Position numbers and translations under genes: made by a program
Notes under the pieces: model-generated
Seen by the model: the letters and a program-made list of their open reading frames with translations, nothing else
Told to the model about the DNA's origin: nothing
The model's database searches: none
In this document: piece by piece, positions 46,378 to 55,946 of the stretch
How positions within the stretch are numbered: position 1 is the stretch's first letter
Layout of the letters: every line of letters starts with the position of its first letter
Source: Pseudomonas fluorescens
Lineage (GTDB): Bacteria > Pseudomonadota > Gammaproteobacteria > Pseudomonadales > Pseudomonadaceae
DNA: 64,000 nucleotides
Reading direction: 5' to 3'
Assembly (NCBI RefSeq): GCF_001623525.1
Contig: NZ_CP015225.1
Coordinates: 2,976,001-3,040,000, forward strand

Positions 46378-46863
46378 TCAGATACTCTCCAGTTCCGACC
46401 ACTCTTCTTCGCTCATCATCTTGTCCAGTTCAACCAGAATCAGCAACTCGTTGTTCTTGTTGCACACGCCCTGGATGAACTTGGCGGATTCTTCGTTACC
46501 CACGTTCGGCGCCGTCTCGATTTCCGACTGGCGCAGGTAAACCACTTCAGCGACGCTGTCGACCATGATGCCAACCACTTGCTTGTCGGCTTCGATGATG
46601 ACGATCCGGGTGTTGTCGCTGATCTCGGCATTCATCAGGCCGAAGCGCTGGCGGGTATCGATCACCGTAACCACGTTGCCACGCAGGTTGATGATGCCCA
46701 GCACGTAGCTCGGTGCACCCGGTACCGGGGCGATCTCGGTATAGCGCAGCACTTCCTGAACGCGCATCACGTTGATGCCGTAGGTTTCGTTATCGAGCTT
46801 GAAGGTTACCCATTGCAGAATCGGATCTTCAGAACCCTTTTGAGACGACGCCTTATCATTCAT
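46378..46863 (-). CDS. cheW: Chemotaxis coupling protein CheW
   Basis: Couples chemoreceptors to CheA. 161 residues. A single CheW SH3-like domain: WVTFKLDNETYGINVMRVQEVLRYTEIAPVPGAPSYVLGIINLRGNVVTVIDTRQRFG, then IVIIEADKQVVGIMVDSVAEV. It lies 72 bases after the parP gene. Confidence 0.95.
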   Translation of the reverse strand: MNDKASSQKGSEDPILQWVTFKLDNETYGINVMRVQEVLRYTEIAPVPGAPSYVLGIINLRGNVVTVIDTRQRFGLMNAEISDNTRIVIIEADKQVVGIMVDSVAEVVYLRQSEIETAPNVGNEESAKFIQGVCNKNNELLILVELDKMMSEEEWSELESI

Positions 46864-46935
46864 ACCCTGACCCCTCGAAAAACCGCCTGTGGCGGCGTGT
46901 ATTCTGTCCGGCGACGCTGTGCGCCGCCGGTTGTC

Positions 46936-47811
46936 TTATTTCGGTTTCTGGACCGGCTTCTTGCTGCCGCCCAGGTGTTTTGCCCCGCCGCTGGCGATCA
47001 GCTCCGCCAGCTCGGAAACGTCCAGCAAGGCGCACATATGCTCGATCACCGTACCGGCCAGCCATGGCCGTTGCCCTCGATGGCTGCGCCACTTGATCTC
47101 GTTCGGGTCCAGGCGCAGCGAACGGCTGACCTGATGCACCGCCAAACCCCATTCGTAACCTTGCACCGAAATCACGTATTGCAGGCCCTGGCGAAAGTCA
47201 TCGCGATAACGGTCCGGCATGACCCAGCGCGCGGTATCCAGCACCTTCAGGTTGCCGGCCTGGCTCGGCAGGATTCCGAGGAACCATTCCGGCTGGCCAA
47301 ACAACGGCGTCAATTCTTGCCCGGCCAGGGAATAAATCGATCCCAGGCATACCAGCGGCACCGCCAGGGTCAACCCGGCCACATCGAACAACAAACACTC
47401 GAACGGCTCGGCAGCCCAGGCCGGACGGTCGTCGCCCGGCACCGGTGGTGGCGGGCTGCTCGGCGGCAGGTGGATTTCCACCACCGGCGTCACCAGGCCT
47501 TGCAGCAACGGGGCAACGGTCGAGACCGGCGCCAGGATCGGCGCAGGCGCGTCCATGACCGCCACCTGAGGCTTGATGAACGGTGCCTCGACCGCCGCAG
47601 CCACTACTGCTTTCTGTGCATCACGGGCCTGCTCTTCGAGCACGGCCGCCTGAAACTCATCCAGCACACCCTTGGCTTCGACATTCTCGGGCAACGCCTC
47701 GATCAGGCTGGGCTGTGGTGGCAATTCTTCGGTCGCTTCCTGCAACAGCCCATCCAGATAGGACTGCAGGGCCATTTGCGGACGCGAGGTTGTCTTTATT
47801 GGGCGGCTCAT
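46936..47811 (-). CDS. parP: CheW-domain array-positioning protein ParP
   Basis: 291 residues. An N-terminal disordered region rich in P, E and A (about 25-150) is followed by a CheW-like domain (about 155-275) with PFECLLFDVAGLTLAVPLVCLGSIYSLAG and GQRPWLAGTVIEHMCALLDV, and a Lys-rich end. In Vibrio and Pseudomonas, ParP with ParC keeps chemosensory arrays at the cell pole. Position directly after parC supports this rather than a plain CheW. The start is the ATG at 47811; its SD is weak. Confidence 0.82.
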   Translation of the reverse strand: MSRPIKTTSRPQMALQSYLDGLLQEATEELPPQPSLIEALPENVEAKGVLDEFQAAVLEEQARDAQKAVVAAAVEAPFIKPQVAVMDAPAPILAPVSTVAPLLQGLVTPVVEIHLPPSSPPPPVPGDDRPAWAAEPFECLLFDVAGLTLAVPLVCLGSIYSLAGQELTPLFGQPEWFLGILPSQAGNLKVLDTARWVMPDRYRDDFRQGLQYVISVQGYEWGLAVHQVSRSLRLDPNEIKWRSHRGQRPWLAGTVIEHMCALLDVSELAELIASGGAKHLGGSKKPVQKPK

Positions 47812-47907
47812 AGGAACAGTGCGCCACTTGAAGAGGTTATCGGCATGAATGCGGTAGGACTTGAGCGTTCGCAAGCGAACGCAGTGCCAGTGGAAAGCCT
47901 CGTCACC

Positions 47908-48699
47908 TTAAGCCACCTGCTGCGGAACAAGCTGCTGGGCCAACAGGTGCTTGAGCAGCGCCCGGTAGGCCAGCACGCCACGGCTCTTGCCATCGAATTG
48001 CGAGGGCGTCACACCCGCGCGGCTGGCGTCTCGCAAGCGGGTATCGACGGGGATATAGCCTTGCCAGATGTCCTCCGGGTACATGTCCCGCAACACCCGC
48101 AGGGTGCCCAGGGACGCCTGGGTGCGACGATCGAACAAGGTCGGCACGATGTTGAAGGCCAGCGTCTGCTTGCGCGAGCGGTTGACCATCGCCAGTGTAT
48201 TGACCATGCGCTCCAGGCCCTTGACGGCCAAGTGCTCGGTCTGCACCGGGATCACCAACTGCTGGCTGGCAGCCAAGGCATTGACCATCAGCAAACCCAG
48301 CAACGGCGGGCTGTCGATGATCGCGTAATCGAAATCCTGCCACAGCTGCGCCAGACTCTTGGCGATCACCAAGCCCAGCCCGCTCTGCCCGGGCGACTGT
48401 CGCTCCAGGGTGGCGAGAGCGGTGCTCGATGGCAGCAGGGAAATCCGCTCGTCGCTGGTGGACAACAGCAACTGCCCCGGCAGGCCCTCGGGCACAACGC
48501 CCTTGTGCAGGAACAGGTCGTAGTTGCTGTGCTCCAGGCTATCGGGATCGTAGCCGAAATAGCTGGTCATCGAGCCATGGGGGTCCAGATCGACGATGAC
48601 CACGCGCTTGCCCGCCTCGGCCAGCAACCCGGCTAAAGCGATGGAAGATGTGGTCTTGCCCACACCACCTTTTTGATTGGCGACTGCCCAGACTCTCAT
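47908..48699 (-). CDS. parC: ParA-like polar ATPase ParC
   Basis: 263 residues. The deviant Walker A KGGVGKTT (about 10-17) follows the start MRVWAVANQKGG, Walker A' is VDLDPHGSMTSYFG, and Walker B is YAIIDSPPLLG. It recruits ParP and the chemotaxis array to the pole in related species. The symbol parC here is the chemotaxis ATPase, not topoisomerase IV. The start at 48699 has GGGAGG about ten bases upstream. It lies between motD and parP. Confidence 0.86.
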   Translation of the reverse strand: MRVWAVANQKGGVGKTTSSIALAGLLAEAGKRVVIVDLDPHGSMTSYFGYDPDSLEHSNYDLFLHKGVVPEGLPGQLLLSTSDERISLLPSSTALATLERQSPGQSGLGLVIAKSLAQLWQDFDYAIIDSPPLLGLLMVNALAASQQLVIPVQTEHLAVKGLERMVNTLAMVNRSRKQTLAFNIVPTLFDRRTQASLGTLRVLRDMYPEDIWQGYIPVDTRLRDASRAGVTPSQFDGKSRGVLAYRALLKHLLAQQLVPQQVA

Positions 48700-48748
48700 T
48701 CGGATCGTTCCTCCCGGCCGAAACAGGCTCGACCGAGAAATAGCTCGG

Positions 48749-49633
48749 TTATAAAGCGGGTGACGGAGAATTGACGGCACTCTGTCTTCCCGGCGACTTG
48801 ACCGGAGCCGGTGCAGTTTGTGTGCCAGCCCGCTTCAAGGCGGCGTCCGGTTTTGCATTGGTCGTGCCGGTACCGGTCAGGCTGCGGCGCACATCGAGGT
48901 TTCGCGACACCACCAACACTACGCGCCGGTTACGCGCACGCCCCTCGGCCGTGGCGTTATTGGCCACCGGCTGGAACTCGCCATAGCCCACCGATGCCAG
49001 GCGACCGGGGCTCACGCCCTGCATGGCCAACATGCGCACGATGCTCGCCGAACGGGCCGAGGACAGCTCCCAGTTGGTCGGGTACTGCGCGGTACGAATC
49101 GGTTGGTCATCGGTGAAGCCCTCGACATGGATCGGGTTGTCGAACGGTTTCAGGATCGCCGCCACCTTATCGATGATATTGAATGCCATATCACTGGGCA
49201 TGGCGTCGCCGCTGCCGAACAACAGGCTGGAGTTGAGCTCGATCTCGACCCACAGCTCATTGCCACGCACGGTCATCTGGTTCGAGCTGATGAGATCACC
49301 GAACGCCGCGCTGATGTCGTCGGCGATGCTTTTCAACGGATCGCTACTGCCGGCGATACCGGCCTCGACCTGCTCGCTGTCCTTGACCAAGGGTTTGGCC
49401 GGAGTTGTGGTCTTGGGCCGCTCCTCGCCGATAGGGATGGGCTTGAGGGCTCGGTCGGAATCGGTGAAGACCCCAATCAACGCCTCGGAAATCACTTTGT
49501 ACTTGCCTTCGTTGACCGACGAAATCGAGTACATGACCACGAAAAAGGCGAACAGCAGCGTAATGAAGTCGGCATAGGAAACCAGCCAGCGTTCATGGTT
49601 GACGTGTTCTTCATGATGCCTGCGACGAGCCAT
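48749..49633 (-). CDS. motD: Flagellar motor protein MotD (MotB-type stator)
   Basis: Peptidoglycan-anchored half of the second Pseudomonas stator. 294 residues. The short cytoplasmic N-terminus HERWLVSYADFITLLFAFFVVMYSIS has the proton-binding Asp in YADF. The OmpA-like domain (about 150-255) contains VEGFTDDQPIRTAQYPTNWELSSARSASIVRML. It ends in a low-complexity tail rich in A, P, T and S. It starts 15 bases after motC. Confidence 0.94.
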   Translation of the reverse strand: MARRRHHEEHVNHERWLVSYADFITLLFAFFVVMYSISSVNEGKYKVISEALIGVFTDSDRALKPIPIGEERPKTTTPAKPLVKDSEQVEAGIAGSSDPLKSIADDISAAFGDLISSNQMTVRGNELWVEIELNSSLLFGSGDAMPSDMAFNIIDKVAAILKPFDNPIHVEGFTDDQPIRTAQYPTNWELSSARSASIVRMLAMQGVSPGRLASVGYGEFQPVANNATAEGRARNRRVVLVVSRNLDVRRSLTGTGTTNAKPDAALKRAGTQTAPAPVKSPGRQSAVNSPSPAL

Positions 49634-49648
49634 TTTCCATGTCTCCCA

Positions 49649-50389
49649 TCAGTCCATGAAGCCCTGGAGCTTCAACTCAATGGAGCGCGGGTTTTCGCCT
49701 TCGGCGATCGACAGGATCCCTTCCAGCAGCATTTCGCGATAGCGCGACTGGCGCAACGCGATGGACTTGAGCTTGGCGGCGATCGGCAACAGCACCAGGT
49801 TCGCGCTGGCCACGCCATAGATCGTGGCGACGAACGCCACGGCAATGCCGCTGCCCAGTTGCGATGGATCGGCCAGGTTGCCCATTACGTGGATCAGGCC
49901 CATCACCGCACCGATGATGCCGATGGTCGGCGCGTAGCCGCCCATGCTTTCGAATACCTTGGCCGCCTCGATATCGCGGCTTTCCTGGGTGTAGAAATCC
50001 ACTTCCAGAATGCTGCGGATGGCTTCCGGCTCGGCGCCGTCCACCAACAATTGCAGGCCTTTGCGTGAGTAGCTGTCGGGCTCGGCATCGGCCACCCCTT
50101 CCAGGCCTAGCAAGCCTTCCTTGCGCGCGGTCAGGCTCCAGTTCACCACCCGGTCGATACCACCGGCCAAGTCGACACGGGGCGGGAACAGAATCCAGAT
50201 CAGCACCTGCATGGCGCGTTTGAAAGCACTCATGGGCGACTGCAACAGCGCCGCGCCAATGGTGCCACCGAGCACGATCAACGCCGCCGGGCCGTTGGCC
50301 AGCGCGCCCAGATGCCCACCTTCCAGATAATTGCCGCCAATGATGGCGACGAACGCCATGACGATGCCGATCAGGCTGAGCACATCCAT
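49649..50389 (-). CDS. motC: Flagellar motor protein MotC (MotA-type stator)
   Basis: Channel half of the MotCD stator, needed mostly for swarming and viscous conditions in P. aeruginosa. 246 residues, four helices. Visible are IGIVMAFVAIIGGNYLEGG and the conserved MGGYAPTIGIIGAVMGLIHVM proline/glycine helix. The ATG at 50389 shares a base with the cheB stop (TAATG), so translation is coupled. Confidence 0.94.
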   Translation of the reverse strand: MDVLSLIGIVMAFVAIIGGNYLEGGHLGALANGPAALIVLGGTIGAALLQSPMSAFKRAMQVLIWILFPPRVDLAGGIDRVVNWSLTARKEGLLGLEGVADAEPDSYSRKGLQLLVDGAEPEAIRSILEVDFYTQESRDIEAAKVFESMGGYAPTIGIIGAVMGLIHVMGNLADPSQLGSGIAVAFVATIYGVASANLVLLPIAAKLKSIALRQSRYREMLLEGILSIAEGENPRSIELKLQGFMD

Positions 50390-51522
50390 TACAGGCACGC
50401 CTCGACCAGGTGTCTACCAATGTCGTCCAGCCCGTACACCGCGTCGGCGAGGTCCGCCTTCACGATGGCCATCGGCATGCCGTAGATCACACAGCTGGCT
50501 TCGTCCTGGGCCCAGATCGCACTGCCGCCCTGCTTGAGCAGGCGCGCGCCTTCACGACCGTCGGCGCCCATGCCGGTGAGCACCACCGCCAGAACTTTGT
50601 CACCGTAGGACTTGGCCGCAGAACCGAAGGTAATGTCCACGCAAGGCTTGTAGTTCAGACGCTCGTCACCGGGCAGGATTTTCACCGCGCCGCGACCATC
50701 GATCATCATCTGCTTGCCACCGGGCGCCAACAACGCCAGGCCGGGACGCAGGATGTCGCCATCCTCGGCTTCCTTGACGTTGATGTTGCACAGCTTGTCC
50801 AGACGCTCCGCGAAAGCCTTGGTGAACGCCGCCGGCATGTGCTGGATCAGCACGATGGGGGCCGGGAAGTTGGCCGGCAACTGGGTCAGGACCCGTTGCA
50901 GTGCCACCGGGCCACCCGTGGACGTACCGATAGCGACCAGCTTGTAGGCTTTGCGCTTGGGTGCCGGCGACGTTGCACTGGCGGGTGCCGAACGCGTCGG
51001 CGCAGGTGCCGGCGCGCTGCGTACCGGGGCCGGGTTGAAACTGCTCGATGCCGTCGGCGCTGGCGCAGGGCTTGGCGCCGCAACCGGGGCTGGCGCCGGT
51101 GCGCTGTAGGCACCGACACGGCGATTGCTGCGGGAAATGCTGTGGACCTTTTCGCACAGCAACTGCCGAACCTTGTCGGGGTTGCGCGAAATGTCTTCGA
51201 AGTTCTTCGGCAGGAAATCCACCGCCCCGGCGTCCAGCGCATCGAGGGTCACCCGAGCGCCTTCATGAGTCAGGGACGAGAACATCAATACCGGGGTCGG
51301 GCAGCGCTGCATGATATGCCGTACGGCCGTGATGCCGTCCATCATCGGCATCTCGTAGTCCATGGTGATCACGTCCGGCTTGAGTGCCAGGGCCTGATCA
51401 ATCGCCTCTTTGCCATTGGTCGCGGTACCGACGACCTGAATACTCGTGTCCGCCGAAAGAATTTCCGAGACGCGGCGGCGGAAAAACCCCGAATCGTCCA
51501 CCACCAGGACTTTAACTACCAT
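50389..51522 (-). CDS. cheB: Chemotaxis methylesterase/glutamine deamidase CheB
   Basis: Response-regulator-controlled methylesterase for receptor adaptation. 377 residues. The receiver domain has the phosphoacceptor Asp55 (VITMDYEMP). The long linker is rich in P, A and S (about 135-190). The esterase triad is Ser in [11 protein letters not shown], His in IQHMPAAFT and Asp in [19 protein letters not shown] precedes the ATG at 51522. It lies between cheA and motC. Confidence 0.94.
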   Translation of the reverse strand: MVVKVLVVDDSGFFRRRVSEILSADTSIQVVGTATNGKEAIDQALALKPDVITMDYEMPMMDGITAVRHIMQRCPTPVLMFSSLTHEGARVTLDALDAGAVDFLPKNFEDISRNPDKVRQLLCEKVHSISRSNRRVGAYSAPAPAPVAAPSPAPAPTASSSFNPAPVRSAPAPAPTRSAPASATSPAPKRKAYKLVAIGTSTGGPVALQRVLTQLPANFPAPIVLIQHMPAAFTKAFAERLDKLCNINVKEAEDGDILRPGLALLAPGGKQMMIDGRGAVKILPGDERLNYKPCVDITFGSAAKSYGDKVLAVVLTGMGADGREGARLLKQGGSAIWAQDEASCVIYGMPMAIVKADLADAVYGLDDIGRHLVEACL

Positions 51523-51570
51523 AAACACTCCGTTAGACGAGGCGCGGCCCTGGGCCACGCCCCTCCAGAA

Positions 51571-53829
51571 TCAAATACGCCGAGCGGCGTAACGCTTGAG
51601 CATGCTTGGCACATCGAGAATCAACGCGATGCGGCCGTCGCCGGTGATGGTGGCGCCGGACATGCCCGGGGTGCCCTGGAGCATCTTGCCCAACGGCTTG
51701 ATGACCACTTCTTCCTGGCCTACCAACTGGTCGACGACGAAGCCGATCCGCTGGGTGCCCACCGAAAGGATCACCACATGGCCTTCGCCCTGCTCCACAT
51801 GAGCGGCGGAGCTGACCAGCCAGCGCTTGAGGTAGAACAGCGGCAGTGCCTTGTCCCGTACGATCACCACTTCCTGGCCGTCCACCACGTTGGTGCGCGA
51901 CAGGTCGAGGTGGAAAATCTCGTTGACGTTGACCAGCGGGAAGGCGAACGCCTGGTTGCCCAGCATCACCATCAGGGTCGGCATGATCGCCAGGGTCAGC
52001 GGAACCTTGATGACGATCTTCGAGCCCTGGCCCTTGGTCGAGTAGATATTGATCGAACCGTTGAGCTGGGAAATCTTGGTTTTCACCACGTCCATGCCCA
52101 CGCCACGGCCCGACACGTCGGAAATCTCGGTCTTGGTCGAGAAACCCGGGGCGAAGATCAGGTTGTAGCACTCGGTGTCGCTCAGGCGGTCAGCGGCATC
52201 CTTGTCCATCACACCGCGTTTCACCGCGATGGAACGCAGCACGTTAGGGTCCATGCCTTTGCCGTCGTCGGAGATCGACAGCAGGATGTGGTCGCCTTCC
52301 TGCTCGGCGGCCAGGATCACCTTGCCGCTGCGGACCTTGCCCGAGGCTTCGCGTTCTTCCGGCGACTCGATGCCGTGGTCGACCGCGTTGCGCACCAAGT
52401 GGACCAGCGGGTCGGCCAGGGCCTCGACAAGGTTCTTGTCGAGGTCGGTTTCTTCACCCACCAGTTCCAGGTTGATTTCTTTCTTGAGCTGGCGAGCCAG
52501 GTCGCGGACCAGGCGCGGGAAGCGCCCGAAGACTTTCTTGATCGGCTGCATCCGGGTCTTCATGACCGCGGTCTGCAGGTCCGCCGTGACCACGTCGAGG
52601 TTCGACACGGCCTTGGACATGGCTTCATCCTGGCTGTTGAGGCCCAGGCGCACCAGACGGTTACGCACCAGCACCAGTTCGCCGACCATGTTCATGATCT
52701 CGTCCAGGCGCGCGGTATCGACCCGAACGGTGGTCTCGGCTTCGCTGGCCGGCTTTTCCGCTGGCGCAGCCGCCGCAGCACGGGCGGGCGCCGGAGCAGC
52801 AGCGGCGGGCTTGGCGGGTTCGGCCTTCGGTTCCGGTGCCTTGGCAGCGGGTTTGGGCGCAGCCTTGGCCGCCGGTGCAGCCGCTGCGGCAGCGGCAGCA
52901 GGCGCAGCAGAAGCGGTACCGACTTCGCTGAACTTGCCCTTGCCATGCAACTCGTCGAGCAGTGATTCGAATTCGTGATCGCTGATCAGGTCGCTGCCCG
53001 CGGTAGCAGCGGCAGGCTTGGCAGGTGTCGGCACCGAAGCGATGGCTGAATCCAGCGCGTCAACGGCAAAGGTGCCCTTGCCATGCAACTGATCGAGCAA
53101 GGCTTCGAATTCGTCGTCGGTGATGTCCGAGCTGTCGCCCGCGGCTTTCGGGGCGGCCGGAGCCGTCGGCGGCACGACCGCATCCGGCGCGAACTGGCCC
53201 TTGCCGTGGAGCTGGTCGAGCAGTGACTCGAACTCGGCATCGGTGATTTCATCGCTGGCCACCCCATCGGCGACCGGTGCAGCAGGTGCAGCCGGAGCGA
53301 CCGGCGCCTCGGCCTGGGCCTTGACGGTATTCAGGGAGTCCAGCAGTTGTTCGAATTCGTTATCGGTGATGTCGCCCGATGCCTCGGCGACCGGTTCTTC
53401 AACCGCAGGCTCGGCAACCGGAGCCGCTTCGTCAGCCGATTGTGGCTCGGCCAGGCGCGCCAGCGCAGCGAGCAGTTCGGGGGTGGCAGCGGTGATCGGC
53501 GAGCGCTCACGCACTTCGCTGAACATGCTGTTGACCGCATCCAGCGCTTCAAGCACCACGTCCATCAGTTCCGAATCAACGCGACGCTCACCCTTGCGCA
53601 GGATGTCGAACACGTTTTCGGCAATGTGACAGCACTCCACCAACTCGTTGAGCTGGAGGAAGCCGGCGCCTCCTTTTACAGTGTGGAAACCGCGAAAAAT
53701 TGCATTGAGCAGATCCGCATCATCTGGTCGGCTTTCCAGCTCGACCAGCTGTTCGGACAGTTGCTCTAGAATCTCGCCGGCCTCAACCAGGAAATCCTGA
53801 AGGATCTCTTCATCGGCGCCGAAGCTCAT
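51571..53829 (-). CDS. cheA: Chemotaxis histidine kinase CheA
   Basis: Autophosphorylating kinase that feeds CheY and CheB. 752 residues. The Hpt domain has the phospho-His49 in FRGFHTVKGGAGF. The linker (about 150-365) carries four spaced copies of an (I)TDxEFExLLDxLHGKGxF motif and an Ala/Pro-rich stretch. Dimerisation segment RLDEIMNMVGELVLVRNRL, then ATPase boxes DPLVHLVRNAVDHGIE, SDDGKGMD and SGRGVGMDVV, and the CheW-like end. It begins 30 bases after cheZ. Confidence 0.96.
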   Translation of the reverse strand: MSFGADEEILQDFLVEAGEILEQLSEQLVELESRPDDADLLNAIFRGFHTVKGGAGFLQLNELVECCHIAENVFDILRKGERRVDSELMDVVLEALDAVNSMFSEVRERSPITAATPELLAALARLAEPQSADEAAPVAEPAVEEPVAEASGDITDNEFEQLLDSLNTVKAQAEAPVAPAAPAAPVADGVASDEITDAEFESLLDQLHGKGQFAPDAVVPPTAPAAPKAAGDSSDITDDEFEALLDQLHGKGTFAVDALDSAIASVPTPAKPAAATAGSDLISDHEFESLLDELHGKGKFSEVGTASAAPAAAAAAAAPAAKAAPKPAAKAPEPKAEPAKPAAAAPAPARAAAAAPAEKPASEAETTVRVDTARLDEIMNMVGELVLVRNRLVRLGLNSQDEAMSKAVSNLDVVTADLQTAVMKTRMQPIKKVFGRFPRLVRDLARQLKKEINLELVGEETDLDKNLVEALADPLVHLVRNAVDHGIESPEEREASGKVRSGKVILAAEQEGDHILLSISDDGKGMDPNVLRSIAVKRGVMDKDAADRLSDTECYNLIFAPGFSTKTEISDVSGRGVGMDVVKTKISQLNGSINIYSTKGQGSKIVIKVPLTLAIMPTLMVMLGNQAFAFPLVNVNEIFHLDLSRTNVVDGQEVVIVRDKALPLFYLKRWLVSSAAHVEQGEGHVVILSVGTQRIGFVVDQLVGQEEVVIKPLGKMLQGTPGMSGATITGDGRIALILDVPSMLKRYAARRI
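52937..53390 (-). repeat. Four spaced repeats within the CheA linker coding region
   Basis: The peptides begin near residues 154, 195, 236 and 282: ITDNEFEQLLDSL, ITDAEFESLLDQLHGKGQF, ITDDEFEALLDQLHGKGTF and ISDHEFESLLDELHGKGKF. The DNA is repeated too, for example TTGCCATGCAACT occurs twice. Spacing is about 41-46 residues; the outermost N-terminal copy is the most degenerate. Confidence 0.85.
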
Positions 53830-53859
53830 TAATGGCTGCTCCTAAAACAGGGCTAAAAC

Positions 53860-54645
53860 TCAGAATCCAAGGCTGGACAGCAAATCGTCCACATCGTCCT
53901 GACCGGACATAACGTCTTCTCTTTTATCGGCATGAATCTGCGGACCTTCACCCTGAGAGAGATGTTTTTGTGGATCTTTTTCAGCGAGCATCGCTTCACG
54001 GTCGTGTTCGATGCCTGCAAAGCGGTCGACCTGGCTGGCCATCAACACCAGTTTGAGCAGGTTGCTTTCGACTTCGGTGACCAACTGGGTCACACGCTTG
54101 ATCACCTGGCCGGTCAGGTCCTGATAGTCCTGAGCCAGCAGGATGTCGTTGAGGTTGCTGGCCACGGCGCGGTTCTCGTTGCTGCTGCGCGTCAGGAAAC
54201 CGTCGACCCGACGGGCCAGCTCCCGAAACTCTTCAGCGCCGACTTCGCGCCGCATGAACCGACCCCAGTCGGTGCTCAAGGCCTGGGCTTCGTCGCTCAG
54301 GCCGTTGACCAGGGGCGTTGCGCTTTCCACCAGGTCCATGGTGCGGTTGGCCGCAGCCTCGGTCAGCTTGACCACATAACCCAGACGCTCGGTGGCGTCG
54401 GTGATCTGCGAGACTTCCTCGGCCTGCGGCATATTCGGGTCGATCTGGAAATTGACAATCGCACTGTGCAATTCACGCGTGAGCTTGCCCACCTCCTGAT
54501 ACAGACCGCGGTCACGGGTCTGGTTGAGCTCATGGATCATTTGAACCGCATCGCCAAAGCGACCTTTTTCAAGGCTGTCGACCAGTTCGCGGGCATGTTT
54601 TTTCAGGGTCGATTCGAAATCGCCCATTGAAGATTCGTTATCCAT
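53860..54645 (-). CDS. cheZ: CheY-P phosphatase CheZ
   Basis: Removes phosphate from CheY-P. 261 residues, longer than the E. coli protein, as in other pseudomonads. Long helices with the catalytic glutamine region LLAQDYQDLTGQVIKRV, and the CheY-binding C-terminal peptide DDVDDLLSSLGF. GGGGGAG precedes the ATG. It lies 18 bases after cheY. Confidence 0.94.
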   Translation of the reverse strand: MDNESSMGDFESTLKKHARELVDSLEKGRFGDAVQMIHELNQTRDRGLYQEVGKLTRELHSAIVNFQIDPNMPQAEEVSQITDATERLGYVVKLTEAAANRTMDLVESATPLVNGLSDEAQALSTDWGRFMRREVGAEEFRELARRVDGFLTRSSNENRAVASNLNDILLAQDYQDLTGQVIKRVTQLVTEVESNLLKLVLMASQVDRFAGIEHDREAMLAEKDPQKHLSQGEGPQIHADKREDVMSGQDDVDDLLSSLGF

Positions 54646-54663
54646 AGCTCCCCCGTGGCGCCG

Positions 54664-55035
54664 TTAACCGATGCGTTCGAAGATTTTTTCGATCTTCTCT
54701 TTCAACGCCTGGGCCGTGAAGGGTTTGACCACATAGCCGTTTACACCGGCCTGGGCCGCTTCGATGATCTGCTCGCGCTTGGCTTCGGCAGTGACCATCA
54801 GCACCGGCAGATGCTTGAGTTTTTCGTCGGCACGCACCTGGCGCAACAGGTCGATACCGGTCATGCCCGGCATGTTCCAGTCGGTGACCAGGAAATCGAA
54901 GTTGCCACTGTGCAACATCGGGAGCGCAGTGGTCCCGTCATCTGCTTCGGCCGTGTTGGTGAACCCAAGGTCACGCAACAGGTTTTTTATGATCCGCCGC
55001 ATCGTTGAGAAGTCATCAACGATGAGGATTTTCAT
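54664..55035 (-). CDS. cheY: Chemotaxis response regulator CheY
   Basis: Single receiver domain that sets flagellar rotation direction. 123 residues from the ATG at 55035, starting [15 protein letters not shown]. Phosphoacceptor Asp52 in [10 protein letters not shown], conserved Thr in MVTAEA and Lys in YVVKPF. A TTG eight codons upstream with a better SD (GGAGG) could add LDKN-type residues, but the domain begins exactly at the ATG. Confidence 0.93.
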   Translation of the reverse strand: MKILIVDDFSTMRRIIKNLLRDLGFTNTAEADDGTTALPMLHSGNFDFLVTDWNMPGMTGIDLLRQVRADEKLKHLPVLMVTAEAKREQIIEAAQAGVNGYVVKPFTAQALKEKIEKIFERIG

Positions 55036-55202
55036 GTTCTTGTCCAATTCGACCTCCAAGCAGTCTTAAACGCGCCCAGCACCTGGACGCGCCATTTCAA
55101 TCAATCCGGCACAACACTCGACAACGGTCTGGAGCACAACGGATGGAGACTGGTACAGCACCTGCCAGGCCAGCCTCGTTCGCAGTGTCCCCACACTGCC
55201 TG

Positions 55203-55946
55203 TCAACGCGCTCGCCACTCCCCCAAACGCCCCCGCAAACGGGCCGCGCACTGGCTGTGTAACTGGCTGACCCGCGATTCGCTGACCCCCAGGACCTCAC
55301 CGATTTCCTTGAGGTTCAGCTCTTCGTCGTAGTACAGCGCCAAGACCAGCCGCTCACGCTCCGGCAAATTGGCAATCGCATCCGCCAGCGCGCTCTGGAA
55401 ACGTTCATCTTCCAGGTCACGCGACGGCTCCATGTGAGCACTTGCATTATCCTCGTGCAGCCCTTCATGTTCGCCGTCCTGCAACAGGTCGTCGAAACTG
55501 AACAGGCGACTGCCCAAGGTATCGTTCAAAATCCCGTAATAATCGTCGAGACTCAACTGGAGTTCGGCCGCAACCTCGTGATCTTTAGCGTCACGCCCGG
55601 TTTTAGCTTCAATTGCCCGAATTGCATCACTGACCATGCGCGTATTGCGGTGTACCGAACGCGGCGCCCAATCGCCCTTGCGGACTTCATCGAGCATCGC
55701 ACCGCGAATGCGAATACCGGCATACGTCTCGAAACTCGCGCCCTTGCTCGCGTCGTATTTGTTCGACACTTCGAGCAGGCCGATCATGCCCGCCTGGATC
55801 AAGTCCTCGACCTGGACACTGGCCGGCAACCGCGCCAGCAAGTGATAGGCGATACGCTTGACCAGTGGCGCGTAACGCTCGATCAATTCGTATTGGGCGT
55901 CCCGTGCCGATTTTTTGTAGAGATGGTTGTAACCGCTGGCTGTCAT
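55203..55946 (-). CDS. fliA: Flagellar sigma factor FliA (sigma-28)
   Basis: Directs transcription of late flagellar and chemotaxis genes. 247 residues from the ATG at 55946, which overlaps the fleN stop as ATGA. Region 2 LIERYAPLVKRIAYHLLARLPASVQVEDLIQAGMIGLLEVSNKYD and region 4 LPERERLVLALYYDEELNLKEIGEVLGVSESRVSQLHSQC are typical. A 167-base gap before cheY holds no clear sigma-28 site that I can point to. Confidence 0.95.
   Translation of the reverse strand: MTASGYNHLYKKSARDAQYELIERYAPLVKRIAYHLLARLPASVQVEDLIQAGMIGLLEVSNKYDASKGASFETYAGIRIRGAMLDEVRKGDWAPRSVHRNTRMVSDAIRAIEAKTGRDAKDHEVAAELQLSLDDYYGILNDTLGSRLFSFDDLLQDGEHEGLHEDNASAHMEPSRDLEDERFQSALADAIANLPERERLVLALYYDEELNLKEIGEVLGVSESRVSQLHSQCAARLRGRLGEWRAR

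Noticed and set aside
55036..55202. Sigma-28 promoter before cheY
   Set aside because: GTGCCGGATTG recalls the GCCGATAA box, but no matching -35 element at proper spacing was found, so I do not list it.
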